Positions 1 through 6,433 of a stretch of DNA of 12,379 nt are shown piece after piece (position 1 is the first letter of the stretch; each line of letters opens with the position of its first letter). Source of the stretch: Microcaldota archaeon (GTDB lineage: Archaea > Micrarchaeota > Micrarchaeia > Micrarchaeales > Micrarchaeaceae); NCBI GenBank assembly GCA_013330215.1, contig DUIS01000063.1:1-12379 (forward strand), given 5' to 3'. The notes under the pieces are model-generated. The model was not told where the DNA came from and ran no database searches. It was given only the letters and a program-made list of their open reading frames with translations. The position numbers and the translations under genes are program-made.

Positions 1-534
1 CCCCTTCTCGTGTGTTTGGATTATCTCTTTGAATGTCGCCTTCTTGCTCGAACCGAGCGGTATGAATTCCCCTTCGCGCGATGCGTCATATACTAGCGGG
101 CCGCTTATGGTGTCGAAATCGTAGAGCCCCATCGACATCTTCTTCCTCTTCCTGCCGTAGGTGTCGCAGAACTTCTCCGAGAAGTTGACAAGGTTCTTAA
201 GGTTGTTTCCACCTAGGTCCACGCCCTTTATCACGGCTACGGCTATGAATGGCTGGACCCTTGCCGCACCCGTTACCGTAACATCGAGTATTGGTCCGTT
301 CTTTATTGAATAGAATTTCTCCTTTGGCACGCTCTTGGCCATGAGGAACCTTGCGGCCCTTGCGAAACCAACGATGTCGAGCATGTCCGGCCTGTTCGGC
401 GTTATGTCGATGTAGGCGGCCTTTTCGTCAACGTCCTCTAGCGACATGCCCAGCCTGTCGACTACATGGACCAAATCCTCCCTCTGCACGCCAAGGTTCT
501 TCAGGTCCTTCAGTTCAAATGTTACAACAGCCAT
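1..534 (-). CDS. pheT: Phenylalanyl-tRNA synthetase beta subunit, N-terminal part (cut by the window edge)
   Basis: The beta subunit of the cytoplasmic (alphabeta)2 enzyme that charges tRNA-Phe; it carries structural and editing domains while PheS carries the active site. The first 178 codons are present, reading from ATG at 534 down to base 1 with no stop, so the gene continues off the left edge. The N-terminus begins MAVVTFELKDLKNLG. The family pattern D-I-T-P-N-R-P-D-M-L-D is near residues 43-53. A second typical block, G-R-K-R-K-K-M-S-M-G-L-Y-D-F-D, lies near residues 126-140 and matches the archaeal/eukaryotic form rather than the longer bacterial one. The start lies 7 bases after the pheS stop, so the two are almost certainly cotranscribed and probably translationally coupled. 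AGTG stands five bases before the ATG, a weak form of the GGTG motif seen at other genes here. Confidence 0.93.
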   Translation of the reverse strand, partial: MAVVTFELKDLKNLGVQREDLVHVVDRLGMSLEDVDEKAAYIDITPNRPDMLDIVGFARAARFLMAKSVPKEKFYSIKNGPILDVTVTGAARVQPFIAVAVIKGVDLGGNNLKNLVNFSEKFCDTYGRKRKKMSMGLYDFDTISGPLVYDASREGEFIPLGSSKKATFKEIIQTHEKG

Positions 535-541
535 GCCAACA

Positions 542-2014
542 CTATATTTTGAGTTCCTTCCTTCTCCTAAGCCAGCCAACGTCGTTCTTGTACAGCTCTG
601 ATATCGAGTCTATGCCTAGCGAGCCGAACATCAGCCTGTCAAGCCCCGGGCCCCATGCAAGAACCGTCTTGTTGGTCCCCATAGCCTTGGTTATCTCCTT
701 CCTTATTATCCCTGCGCCGCCGAGCTCTATCGAATCGTTCTTCTTTTTGTCGCGGTAGTAGATCTCCAGGCCTGGCTCCACGAACGGGAAGTACGAGGGC
801 CTGAAGACAAGGTCGTTCATGCCGAGCTGCGCGTAGAATTTCTTGAGTGTGTGTATGAGGTTTGAGAGCGTTAGGCCGTTGCCTATTATTATGCCGTCCA
901 CCATGTAGAACTCCGCAAGGTGCTTGTAGTCTATACTCTCGTTCCTGAACGTCCTTCCAACAGAGAAGAATTTCAGCGGGTAGCTTTTCTCGTCGGCAGT
1001 GGCGAACCTGTTGATCGAGCGCGCGGATACGCTGGTGGTGTGCGTCCTGAGTATCGCCTGCCTAGCCACTTCTTCCCTCCACCTGTCCTTCCATCCGTTT
1101 AGGTGCATCCTCTTTACCCTCTTCATGAGCGCGATGTCATCGACGCTTATCTCAGACGGGTTCTTCAGGAAGAAGGTGTCCTGCATGTCCCTTGTGGGAT
1201 GGTCCTGCGGCGAGAAGAGCGCATCGAAGTTCCAGAATGCGGATTCGATTATCGGCCCGGACACTTCCGTGAAGCCCATGTTAAGCCATATCCCGCGTAT
1301 CACGTCAAGGAACTCGTGGAGCGGGTGCAGCCTTGCGGGCTGGGCTTCCTCTGCAGGGGCATTTATGTCGTATTTCCTGAACCTTTCCTTTTCCCATGTC
1401 CCTTTTGTAAGCATCTCCCGCGTAAGCGCGCCTATGCCCTCCTCTCCTGCAACCGCATGGGCCTTTTCGCCCTTTTCGGTTATCTTGATCGCGGTTATTA
1501 TCCCACGCTCTGTTATCTCGAGAAGGTTCCGCTTGCCCAGCTCCTTCAGCTCGTTCCTGCTTTTCTCTGGCATTCCCTTCGGGAGCGTCTGCAGCTTGCT
1601 AAGCTGGTTTAGAAGATCCCTGAATGCGTAGCTCTTCCTGTTTTCAGCTATCTCTTTTCCTTGCTCGGTAAGTGTGAGACTGCCGGCTTCCAGCTTTATC
1701 CAGCCGTTCCTTTTCGCCCAGATGATGCCTATCTGGTCGCTTATCTTCGATGCGCTAGCTTTTCCGCCAGATTTGCTCAGCTGCGCCACAAGCTTCTCCT
1801 CAGGGAAGGCGTGCAGATAGCCCTTTCCCTCCTCCGTAAGCCTTGGCGCCTGCTCCTGCTCCCTCTCTATGCTCACAAGGCCGTTGCCCGCAAGGTTCTC
1901 CACAGCCCAGAGCGCTGCATCCCTGCCCAGCTTGCTGTGCTGCAGCAGAGAGTCTATGCTCGCTGCCTTGTGCCTCTTCAACAGGTTCAGTACAGTTATC
2001 TCGTATTCATGCAA
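542..2014 (-). CDS. pheS: Phenylalanyl-tRNA synthetase alpha subunit
   Basis: The catalytic subunit of phenylalanyl-tRNA synthetase (class II aminoacyl-tRNA synthetase; phenylalanine + ATP + tRNA-Phe), about 490 residues. The first ~140 residues are rich in short helices with repeated L-T-E-x-G-K patterns, as in the winged-helix modules of archaeal/eukaryotic PheS. The catalytic core follows: L-H-P-L-H-E-F-L-D-V-I-R, then P-Q-D-H-P-T-R-D (from about residue 269), H-T-T-S-V-S-A-R, motif 2 R-T-F-R-N-E, and motif 3 W-G-P-G-L-D-R near residues 452-460. The open frame runs up to 2209, but that part overlaps the upstream gene and looks unlike PheS. I chose TTG at 2014-2012 because GGTG stands exactly five bases before it, as at other genes here. 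GTG at 2029, overlapping the upstream stop, is the alternative and adds five residues. It sits 11 bases after the upstream gene and 7 before pheT. Confidence 0.95.
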   Translation of the reverse strand: MHEYEITVLNLLKRHKAASIDSLLQHSKLGRDAALWAVENLAGNGLVSIEREQEQAPRLTEEGKGYLHAFPEEKLVAQLSKSGGKASASKISDQIGIIWAKRNGWIKLEAGSLTLTEQGKEIAENRKSYAFRDLLNQLSKLQTLPKGMPEKSRNELKELGKRNLLEITERGIITAIKITEKGEKAHAVAGEEGIGALTREMLTKGTWEKERFRKYDINAPAEEAQPARLHPLHEFLDVIRGIWLNMGFTEVSGPIIESAFWNFDALFSPQDHPTRDMQDTFFLKNPSEISVDDIALMKRVKRMHLNGWKDRWREEVARQAILRTHTTSVSARSINRFATADEKSYPLKFFSVGRTFRNESIDYKHLAEFYMVDGIIIGNGLTLSNLIHTLKKFYAQLGMNDLVFRPSYFPFVEPGLEIYYRDKKKNDSIELGGAGIIRKEITKAMGTNKTVLAWGPGLDRLMFGSLGIDSISELYKNDVGWLRRRKELKI

Positions 2015-2025
2015 AGGAGCACCAA

Positions 2026-2793
2026 TCACTTGCTTGCCCTGTAGTACGTGTAGATTATGAAGAGCAATACGGCTGCGGCTATTATCACGTAGGAGAACAG
2101 CCCGAAGATGTCGTAAACCGACCTGAAGAAGCTCGCAACTTCGGCCTGTATGCTCTGCTGCACAATGAATGTGAATGAGAACTTCGAGAGGGGCTCGCCG
2201 TAAAGCCATGAGACGCTCGAGACGTTCTTGTAGTCTGATAGGGAGGCATACAGGGGTGTGTCTGGGAGCGGGTATGCCGACTCTATCGTCGCGCCCTGCG
2301 GCACCGTGATAGTCAGCGTAGCGTTCCCTGTCAGCACCGCGCCGCTCACCCCGTGGTTGAAGTTGAGCACCTTGGGGTTGAACCTGTAGAGGAACTGCCT
2401 TGGCGAGGTCTCGTTGACAAACGTCACATTAGGAACGGTGTAGGTCATTATGATGTATGCGGTGGACTGCCCTGCCTGTGTTGATATCGGCCCTGGAAAT
2501 AGCCTGAAGCCGTAGAGGCTCTCGTTCGAGTTTATGATATGCTGCACCAGCATGGGCCCTATGAGCGTCTGCCAGTTGCTCAGCGTCAGGTTCAGAGCCA
2601 GCCTGTTCGTGGAATACTGGTTTACTGAGGCGTTGCTCACTAAGATTTTGAGCACCTCGCTGACCTGCGCGCTTGTGTTGGTCTTGAGCGCCATCGTGAC
2701 GTTGAGGTTCTGCACTGTGTAGGATGCGCTTGCTGTAAATGCCAGAAATGAGAGCACGAGAACCGCAAGAAACGCGATTTTAAGGTTTTGCAA
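2026..2793 (-). CDS. Exported one-span membrane protein, sequon-rich, unknown function
   Basis: I do not recognise a family. The 255-residue product has a clear signal peptide (MQNLKIAF, then a hydrophobic run to A-S-A-S near residue 24), a beta-rich extracytoplasmic domain of about 200 residues, one C-terminal membrane span (about 231-251, V-I-I-A-A-A-V-L-L-F-I-I) and the short basic tail R-A-S-K. The outer part has nine N-x-S/T sequons (NVT, NTS, NAS, NLT, NES, NVT, NET, NAT, NVS), suggesting an N-glycosylated cell-surface protein. The domain itself contains no cysteine pair or enzymatic motif that I can see. Translation starts at TTG (2793-2791), with GGTG five bases upstream, and a TATA-like box lies ~30 bases further. 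It heads the operon with pheS and pheT. That may be only shared transcription, since nothing links it to aminoacylation. Existence of the gene is well supported; function is unknown. Confidence 0.85.
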   Translation of the reverse strand: MQNLKIAFLAVLVLSFLAFTASASYTVQNLNVTMALKTNTSAQVSEVLKILVSNASVNQYSTNRLALNLTLSNWQTLIGPMLVQHIINSNESLYGFRLFPGPISTQAGQSTAYIIMTYTVPNVTFVNETSPRQFLYRFNPKVLNFNHGVSGAVLTGNATLTITVPQGATIESAYPLPDTPLYASLSDYKNVSSVSWLYGEPLSKFSFTFIVQQSIQAEVASFFRSVYDIFGLFSYVIIAAAVLLFIIYTYYRASK

Positions 2794-2821
2794 GTTTACA
2801 CCTAATAAAATTGTTAGTGCA

Positions 2822-2834
2822 CCTATAAATAAAT
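2822..2834 (-). promoter_or_regulatory. TATA-like promoter of the membrane protein-pheS-pheT operon
   Basis: On the minus strand this reads ATTTATTTATAGG, a good archaeal TATA box. Its centre is ~35 bases from the TTG start at 2793, so transcription would begin near 2803 and give a leader of about ten bases that contains the GGTG motif at 2802-2799. No other promoter is apparent before pheS or pheT. Confidence 0.6.
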
Positions 2835-2918
2835 GCCGTTTTCTGCAGGTATTCGCGGTTTCTGCTGGGCCGCCTTGGGGGTCGTGCCTCTTCCGTTAAT
2901 CGGCTTTGGGCGTAGTGA

Positions 2919-2941
2919 TTAAATACTTTCCGACTATAAAT
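2919..2941 (+). promoter_or_regulatory. TATA-like promoter(s) of the plus-strand gene at 2959
   Basis: Two AT-rich candidates lie here: TTAAATAC (2919-2926), which would start a short leadered transcript near 2948, and CTATAAAT (2934-2941), which would give a nearly leaderless one. AGTG lies five bases before the ATG at 2959, favouring the first. Between this and the opposite promoter, roughly 2838-2915 is GC-rich, with no gene, tRNA or C/D-box motif that I can see. Confidence 0.5.
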
Positions 2942-2958
2942 GCTTAAGAAGTGATTGC

Positions 2959-3384
2959 ATGATAACTGGCTTTTCGATACTGAACGTAGAAGGCAAAATA
3001 GACTCTTCGGACGCACTGGCAAGGCAGAGGTTCCCGAGGCTGAACATAAACATAGACAAGGTAAGCACTGCAGGGGCCAAGCTGGATGTGGAGTATACAT
3101 TTGAGGCTGACTATCACGATGGTGAGACCAAGGACTCCAAGCGCATAGGGCATATAAAGCTCAACGGCGTAGTAGAGGTCACCGAGTCAAAGGACGAGAC
3201 AACAAAGGTCCTGGAGAAGTGGAATAAGGACCACGTATTGCCGATCAACCTTGCGGAGGAGATAATAAACGGCCTTAATTTCAGGTGCAGCGCTACAGGG
3301 ACGCTTGTTGCGTATTCGCTTGGCCTGATTCCACCGCTTGTTATAAGCACAACAAAGATACAGGAAGGGCCGCAAAACAAGTAG
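2959..3384 (+). CDS. Small conserved-looking protein, possible SecB-like fold
   Basis: A 141-residue soluble protein with no signal peptide or membrane span; I cannot name its family firmly. The middle (about residues 28-78) looks like alternating beta strands: I-N-I-D-K-V, K-L-D-V-E-Y-T-F-E-A-D-Y, I-G-H-I-K-L-N-G-V-V-E-V. An amphipathic helical stretch follows (K-V-L-E-K-W-N-K-D, then L-A-E-E-I-I-N-G-L), then L-G-L-I-P-P-L-V-I-S near the C-terminus. This order resembles the SecB-like fold: strands, a late helix and a proline-rich Pro-Pro-hydrophobic end. If so, it might be a chaperone or holdase, but that is inference from pattern alone. ATG with AGTG five bases upstream supports the start. 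It lies 100 bases before polB on the same strand, and its upstream region carries its own TATA-like boxes. Confidence 0.78.
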   Translation: MITGFSILNVEGKIDSSDALARQRFPRLNINIDKVSTAGAKLDVEYTFEADYHDGETKDSKRIGHIKLNGVVEVTESKDETTKVLEKWNKDHVLPINLAEEIINGLNFRCSATGTLVAYSLGLIPPLVISTTKIQEGPQNK

Positions 3385-3390
3385 TTTTGA

Positions 3391-3432
3391 GTGCGCTTCG
3401 GCACAGGATGGGTGTAGGCTGCACCGGCAGCC
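3391..3432 (+). other. Two adjacent hairpins between the small gene and polB
   Basis: Just after the stop at 3384 lie two inverted repeats: GTGC/GCAC (3391-3394 with 3401-3404, six-base loop) and the perfect six-base GGCTGC/GCAGCC (3417-3422 with 3427-3432, four-base loop). A T5 run follows at 3464-3468, too distant for an ordinary intrinsic terminator. They may protect the upstream RNA end or influence polB expression; either role is inference. Confidence 0.4.
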
Positions 3433-3475
3433 AGCTCATTAGACGGGAATTTGGGTTGGTCTGTTTTTGTTAGTT

Positions 3476-3479
3476 GGTG
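3476..3479 (+). promoter_or_regulatory. Ribosome binding site that decides the polB start
   Basis: GGTG here is separated by TAGAT (five bases) from the in-frame GTG at 3485. The same GGTG-N5-start arrangement precedes the genes at 5964 and 7435 on this strand and those at 2793 and 2014 on the other. It argues against the earlier in-frame TTG at 3467. Confidence 0.65.
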
Positions 3480-3484
3480 TAGAT

Positions 3485-5932
3485 GTGGATTCTTCTTTAG
3501 AGGGCAAGAAAGCGATAACAGGCGCTCTTCTTGAAGTAGATTATTTGAACAAGGGCGAGAGCTCGCTCATACGCCTTACGGTAAGGGGGAGTGACGGCAA
3601 GGCCTATGAGATATTCGACCCGGCCTTCGTGCCCTACTTCTACCTTGTGCCTTCAGGCAACGCCGAAAAGGAGATGGTAGAGTCGGTTTCGACCATGGAT
3701 AACGGGCACATAATAAAAAGCCAGAAGGTTTCGGAGGAGAGCAGGATGCTGCTAGGCAGGAAGGTGAAGGCGTACAAGGTATACGTGAGCAGCGCATCAT
3801 ATGTGCCTAAGCTTAGCTCCGCGATGTCGCAGTACGGCATCTGCTACGAGAACGACATACCCTTTGCGAAGAGGTACTCGATAGACAACGACCTGATCCC
3901 GCTCACAGAATATGTGATAAACGTGGCAGAGGAGGGGGGCATGCTGAGGCTTGTCTCACTGGAGAGGTCGGCCGACACAGCCGTAGCCACTTTCAACATG
4001 ATGTGCTTCGACATAGAGGTCTACAACCCGCTTGGCGGCATGCCGAGATACGAGAAGGACCCGGTGATAATGATAAGCTACCTCTACATAGGGAACGGGA
4101 AGACTGAGAAAAAGGTTATGACCTTCAAGAAGATAAACCTGCCATTCGTAGAGGTGGTGAAAAACGAGAAGGCGCTCTTCGACGCGTTCATGAAAAGGGT
4201 CGACGAGCTTGATGTGGATGTGATTGTGGGCTATAATTCCGCAAATTTCGACTTCAAATATCTCATCGAGAGGGCGCACGCATTGAGGATTAATTTCAAC
4301 CTGAACAGATTTGAGGGGGACACGAAGATAGAGAGCCACGGGCTTGTCGAGAAGGTGAAGATCGCGGGGAGGGCGCACGTTGACATGTACGTGGTCGTGA
4401 AGTTCATATCCATTGTAGGCGCATCTGAGAGCGTGCTGAAGCTGAACAGCAAGACGCTCAAGAACGTCTACGAGGCGATAACTAAGGAGCAGAAATTCGC
4501 AGTGGAGAAGGCGAGCATATTCAAGCTATGGGATGGGAGCGACGAGGATCTTGAGACGCTAGCTACGTACAACCTTGCAGACTCTGACGCACTCTACAAG
4601 GTCTACGAGACTTTCATACCGATAATGATCGAGCTCTCCAGAACCACGTACAATGTGCTCAGCGACGTCTGCGTATCCACCACCGGCCAGCTCGTAGAGT
4701 TCATGCTAATGCATAATTCGGTCAAGTTCGGCGAGATAATACCCAACAAGCCGAATGAGACTGAGATGAAGGAGCGGCTCTACAATCCGATAGAGGGCGC
4801 CTATGTGAAGACGCCCGAGCCCGGAATCTACAGCAATCTCGTGATGTTCGACTTCAGGGGTCTGTATCCCTCGATCATAATATCGTACAACATAGACCCC
4901 TCCTCCATATGCAACGGCTGTGCCGAGTATTACGAATCTCCTGACGGGACGCGTTTTGACAAGAACAGGAAGAGCATAATACCGCTCATACTGAAGCAGA
5001 TGATAAGCCTCCGCGCGGAGGTGAAGAAGGCCTACAAGAAGAATCCTGATAACATATTCCTTTCCGCGAAGCAGCTCGCGCTCAAGATAGTATCCAATTC
5101 GGTCTACGGGTACATGGGCTACGCAAGATCGAGGTGGTACTCGAGGGCCTGCGCTTCAAGCGTGACCGCATTCGGGAGGCAGTACATAAAGGAGAGCATA
5201 AATGTTGCAGAGAATTTCGGACTGAAGCCGATCTATGGAGATACTGATTCCGTGTGCGCGGTGATGGGCGATAAGACAAAGGAGGATGTGCTCAGGTTCC
5301 TAAAGGAGTTCAATTCAAAGCTGCCCGAATCCATGGAGCTTGAGCTTGAGGATTTCTACAAGCGAGGTGTTTTCGTAGGCAAGAAGGTAGAGAAGGGGAC
5401 GGCTGGTGCCAAGAAGAAGTATGCGCTGATCTCGGAGTCTGGGCGCATAAAGATACGCGGGTTCGAGCTCGTGAGGAGGGACTGGTCGCGGATAGCAAGG
5501 GAGACCCAGAAGGCTGTCCTTGAGACCATACTGAACGAGGGCGATGCGCAGAAGGCTGTTGACATAGTTAGGGACGCGGTGAAGAGGCTAAAGAGCGGGA
5601 GCGTACCGCTCGAGGAGCTTGCGATAAACACGCAGCTCAGGAAGAGTATAGAGGGCTACGACCTGAAGTCACCGGAGCTCGGCGCGGCGAGGAAGGCGGT
5701 GAAGGAGGGCCTGAAGACAAGGGATGAGCTTGAGGGTGCGGTCATAAGCTACGTCATAACGAAGCACGGGAGCTCCATATCCGACAGGGCCGTGCTCGAG
5801 GAGTTCGCAAAGGATTATGACGCCGATTACTACATAAACAACCAGGTACTCCCTGCCACGATGAGGATACTCAAGGAGCTCAACTTCAGCGAGGAGGAAC
5901 TGAAGGGCCTGGGGACGCAGAGGAAGCTATAA
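3485..5932 (+). CDS. polB: Family B DNA-directed DNA polymerase with 3'-5' exonuclease
   Basis: A replicative or repair DNA polymerase, about 815 residues from the GTG start (archaeal relatives are usually 770-800). All expected parts are present in order. The N-terminal domain has V-P-Y-F-Y and D-I-P-F-A-K-R-Y, typical of archaeal B polymerases that stall at uracil. Exo I is D176-I-E178, Exo II Y-N-S-A-N-F-D256, and Exo III Y362-N-L-A-D366. Polymerase motif A is D456-F-R-G-L-Y-P-S-I, motif B K534 through N538-S-V-Y-G, and motif C Y584-G-D586-T-D588-S. A lysine-rich K-K-K-Y follows. Catalytic residues of both activities are intact, and motifs A, B and C contain no intein, although this gene is a common intein site. 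The GTG start is chosen for its GGTG motif; TTG at 3467 would add six residues. The stop overlaps a TATA-like sequence for the next gene. Confidence 0.96.
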   Translation: MDSSLEGKKAITGALLEVDYLNKGESSLIRLTVRGSDGKAYEIFDPAFVPYFYLVPSGNAEKEMVESVSTMDNGHIIKSQKVSEESRMLLGRKVKAYKVYVSSASYVPKLSSAMSQYGICYENDIPFAKRYSIDNDLIPLTEYVINVAEEGGMLRLVSLERSADTAVATFNMMCFDIEVYNPLGGMPRYEKDPVIMISYLYIGNGKTEKKVMTFKKINLPFVEVVKNEKALFDAFMKRVDELDVDVIVGYNSANFDFKYLIERAHALRINFNLNRFEGDTKIESHGLVEKVKIAGRAHVDMYVVVKFISIVGASESVLKLNSKTLKNVYEAITKEQKFAVEKASIFKLWDGSDEDLETLATYNLADSDALYKVYETFIPIMIELSRTTYNVLSDVCVSTTGQLVEFMLMHNSVKFGEIIPNKPNETEMKERLYNPIEGAYVKTPEPGIYSNLVMFDFRGLYPSIIISYNIDPSSICNGCAEYYESPDGTRFDKNRKSIIPLILKQMISLRAEVKKAYKKNPDNIFLSAKQLALKIVSNSVYGYMGYARSRWYSRACASSVTAFGRQYIKESINVAENFGLKPIYGDTDSVCAVMGDKTKEDVLRFLKEFNSKLPESMELELEDFYKRGVFVGKKVEKGTAGAKKKYALISESGRIKIRGFELVRRDWSRIARETQKAVLETILNEGDAQKAVDIVRDAVKRLKSGSVPLEELAINTQLRKSIEGYDLKSPELGAARKAVKEGLKTRDELEGAVISYVITKHGSSISDRAVLEEFAKDYDADYYINNQVLPATMRILKELNFSEEELKGLGTQRKL

Positions 5933-5935
5933 ATT
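5927..5935 (+). promoter_or_regulatory. TATA-like sequence over the polB stop codon
   Basis: CTATAAATT spans the polB TAA and lies 28 bases before the next ATG. A start ~26 bases from its centre would fall at about 5957, inside the GGTG ribosome-binding motif (5955-5958). So it would give an almost leaderless transcript, or it is not used and the gene is read through from polB. Confidence 0.35.
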
Positions 5936-5963
5936 CTAGTCAAATCAAATATCTGGTGATAAA

Positions 5964-6323
5964 ATGGCAGGAACTACCAGCAGTCTAAGGAGAGTGACCG
6001 TAGTCGCGGCTTTAAGACAGATGCCAGAGCCGGTTAACATCGCGGAGACAGCGCTTGAGCGGGCGCTGCAAGATGCGAACAGGGCCTTTTCTGATTTGAG
6101 AATCAAACCGTTCGTTATCGGCCCGACAATTACAAGAAACGGGGATGGCAAATGCGCCTCAAGGGCTGCAATAGTTTACATGCGCGCCACAAGAATACCC
6201 GCAAGGGGCATGGAGAAGCTGGAGGAGCGATTTAGGGTGACAAGGCTAGGCCCGAGCAGATTTACAGGAGGGGCTCAATACGAGCTGGAGTTGAGGGGCA
6301 CCCCATTGTTAAGAAGTACTTAA
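5964..6323 (+). CDS. Arginine-rich small protein, unknown function, weak Alba-like pattern
   Basis: A 119-residue soluble protein that I do not recognise with confidence. It has about 17 Arg and 3 Lys against 11 acidic residues, so it is strongly basic and may bind nucleic acid. Residues ~24-77 read as a helix (N-I-A-E-T-A-L-E-R-A-L) followed by L-R-I-K-P-F-V-I-G-P, N-G-D-G and S-R-A-A-I-V-Y-M-R. That order resembles the second half of Alba, with its helix, strand ending in I-G, turn with G-D-G and final strand. However, the lysine-bearing G-K-K-P segment of Alba is missing, and ~40 extra residues follow. It is not ribosomal protein S10 as far as I can tell. The ATG has GGTG five bases upstream, strongly supporting a real gene. 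It begins 31 bases after polB and may be cotranscribed with it. Function is open. Confidence 0.75.
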   Translation: MAGTTSSLRRVTVVAALRQMPEPVNIAETALERALQDANRAFSDLRIKPFVIGPTITRNGDGKCASRAAIVYMRATRIPARGMEKLEERFRVTRLGPSRFTGGAQYELELRGTPLLRST

Positions 6324-6387
6324 ATGCTTGAAAATTGATATAATTACGGTGCTTATTTGGGGAGCGAGGAAGAGACTATAGAGAGGG

Positions 6388-6397
6388 TTATAAATTA
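6388..6397 (+). promoter_or_regulatory. TATA-like promoter of the surface protein gene
   Basis: TTATAAATTA, centred ~42 bases before the ATG at 6434, predicts a start near 6418 and a leader of ~16 bases. The rest of the 110-base gap (6324-6433) is AT-rich, with no coding or RNA signal that I can see. No GGTG motif precedes this ATG, unlike most genes in the window. Confidence 0.55.
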
Positions 6398-6433
6398 ACT
6401 CGTTGCTCTATTTACTTGATGGGACGATAATGG

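Noticed and set aside
1103..1612. 169-codon plus-strand open frame inside pheS, with neighbours at 999-1631 and 1661-2044
   Set aside because: All are antisense to a strongly conserved gene, with composition typical of shadow frames and no promoter or ribosome site.
2015..2209. Extension of the pheS open frame by 65 residues to 2209
   Set aside because: The extra part lies inside the upstream membrane protein gene, does not resemble PheS, and has no ribosome site. TTG at 2014 with GGTG five bases upstream fits better.
2838..2915. GC-rich patch in the divergent region as a tRNA or C/D-box RNA
   Set aside because: No acceptor stem, T-loop or anticodon arm can be assembled, and no C/D box is present on either strand.
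2780..3100. Minus-strand open frame across the divergent promoter region
   Set aside because: It overlaps both promoters and the start of the 2959 gene, is cysteine- and proline-rich nonsense, and matches no family.
3467..3484. TTG at 3467 as the polB start
   Set aside because: The GGTG motif lies inside this extension and is correctly spaced for GTG at 3485. The six extra residues are not needed to match the family. It cannot be fully excluded.
3956..4378. 140-codon minus-strand open frame inside polB
   Set aside because: It is antisense to the exonuclease motifs of polB, which fully explain the sequence.
4850..4880. Unusual Gly in PolB motif A (D-F-R-G-L-Y-P-S-I)
   Set aside because: This position varies (Ser or Ala in known archaeal enzymes), so Gly is a mild change and not evidence of lost activity.
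4840..5260. Intein in the polB catalytic motifs (a common site) or in nrdA
   Set aside because: Motifs A, B and C of polB and the Cys/Tyr motifs of nrdA follow at normal spacing, with no splice-junction residues or extra length.
5964..6323. Ribosomal protein S10 or another ribosomal protein
   Set aside because: Size and basic charge suggested it, but I could not match the sequence to the S10 motifs I know.
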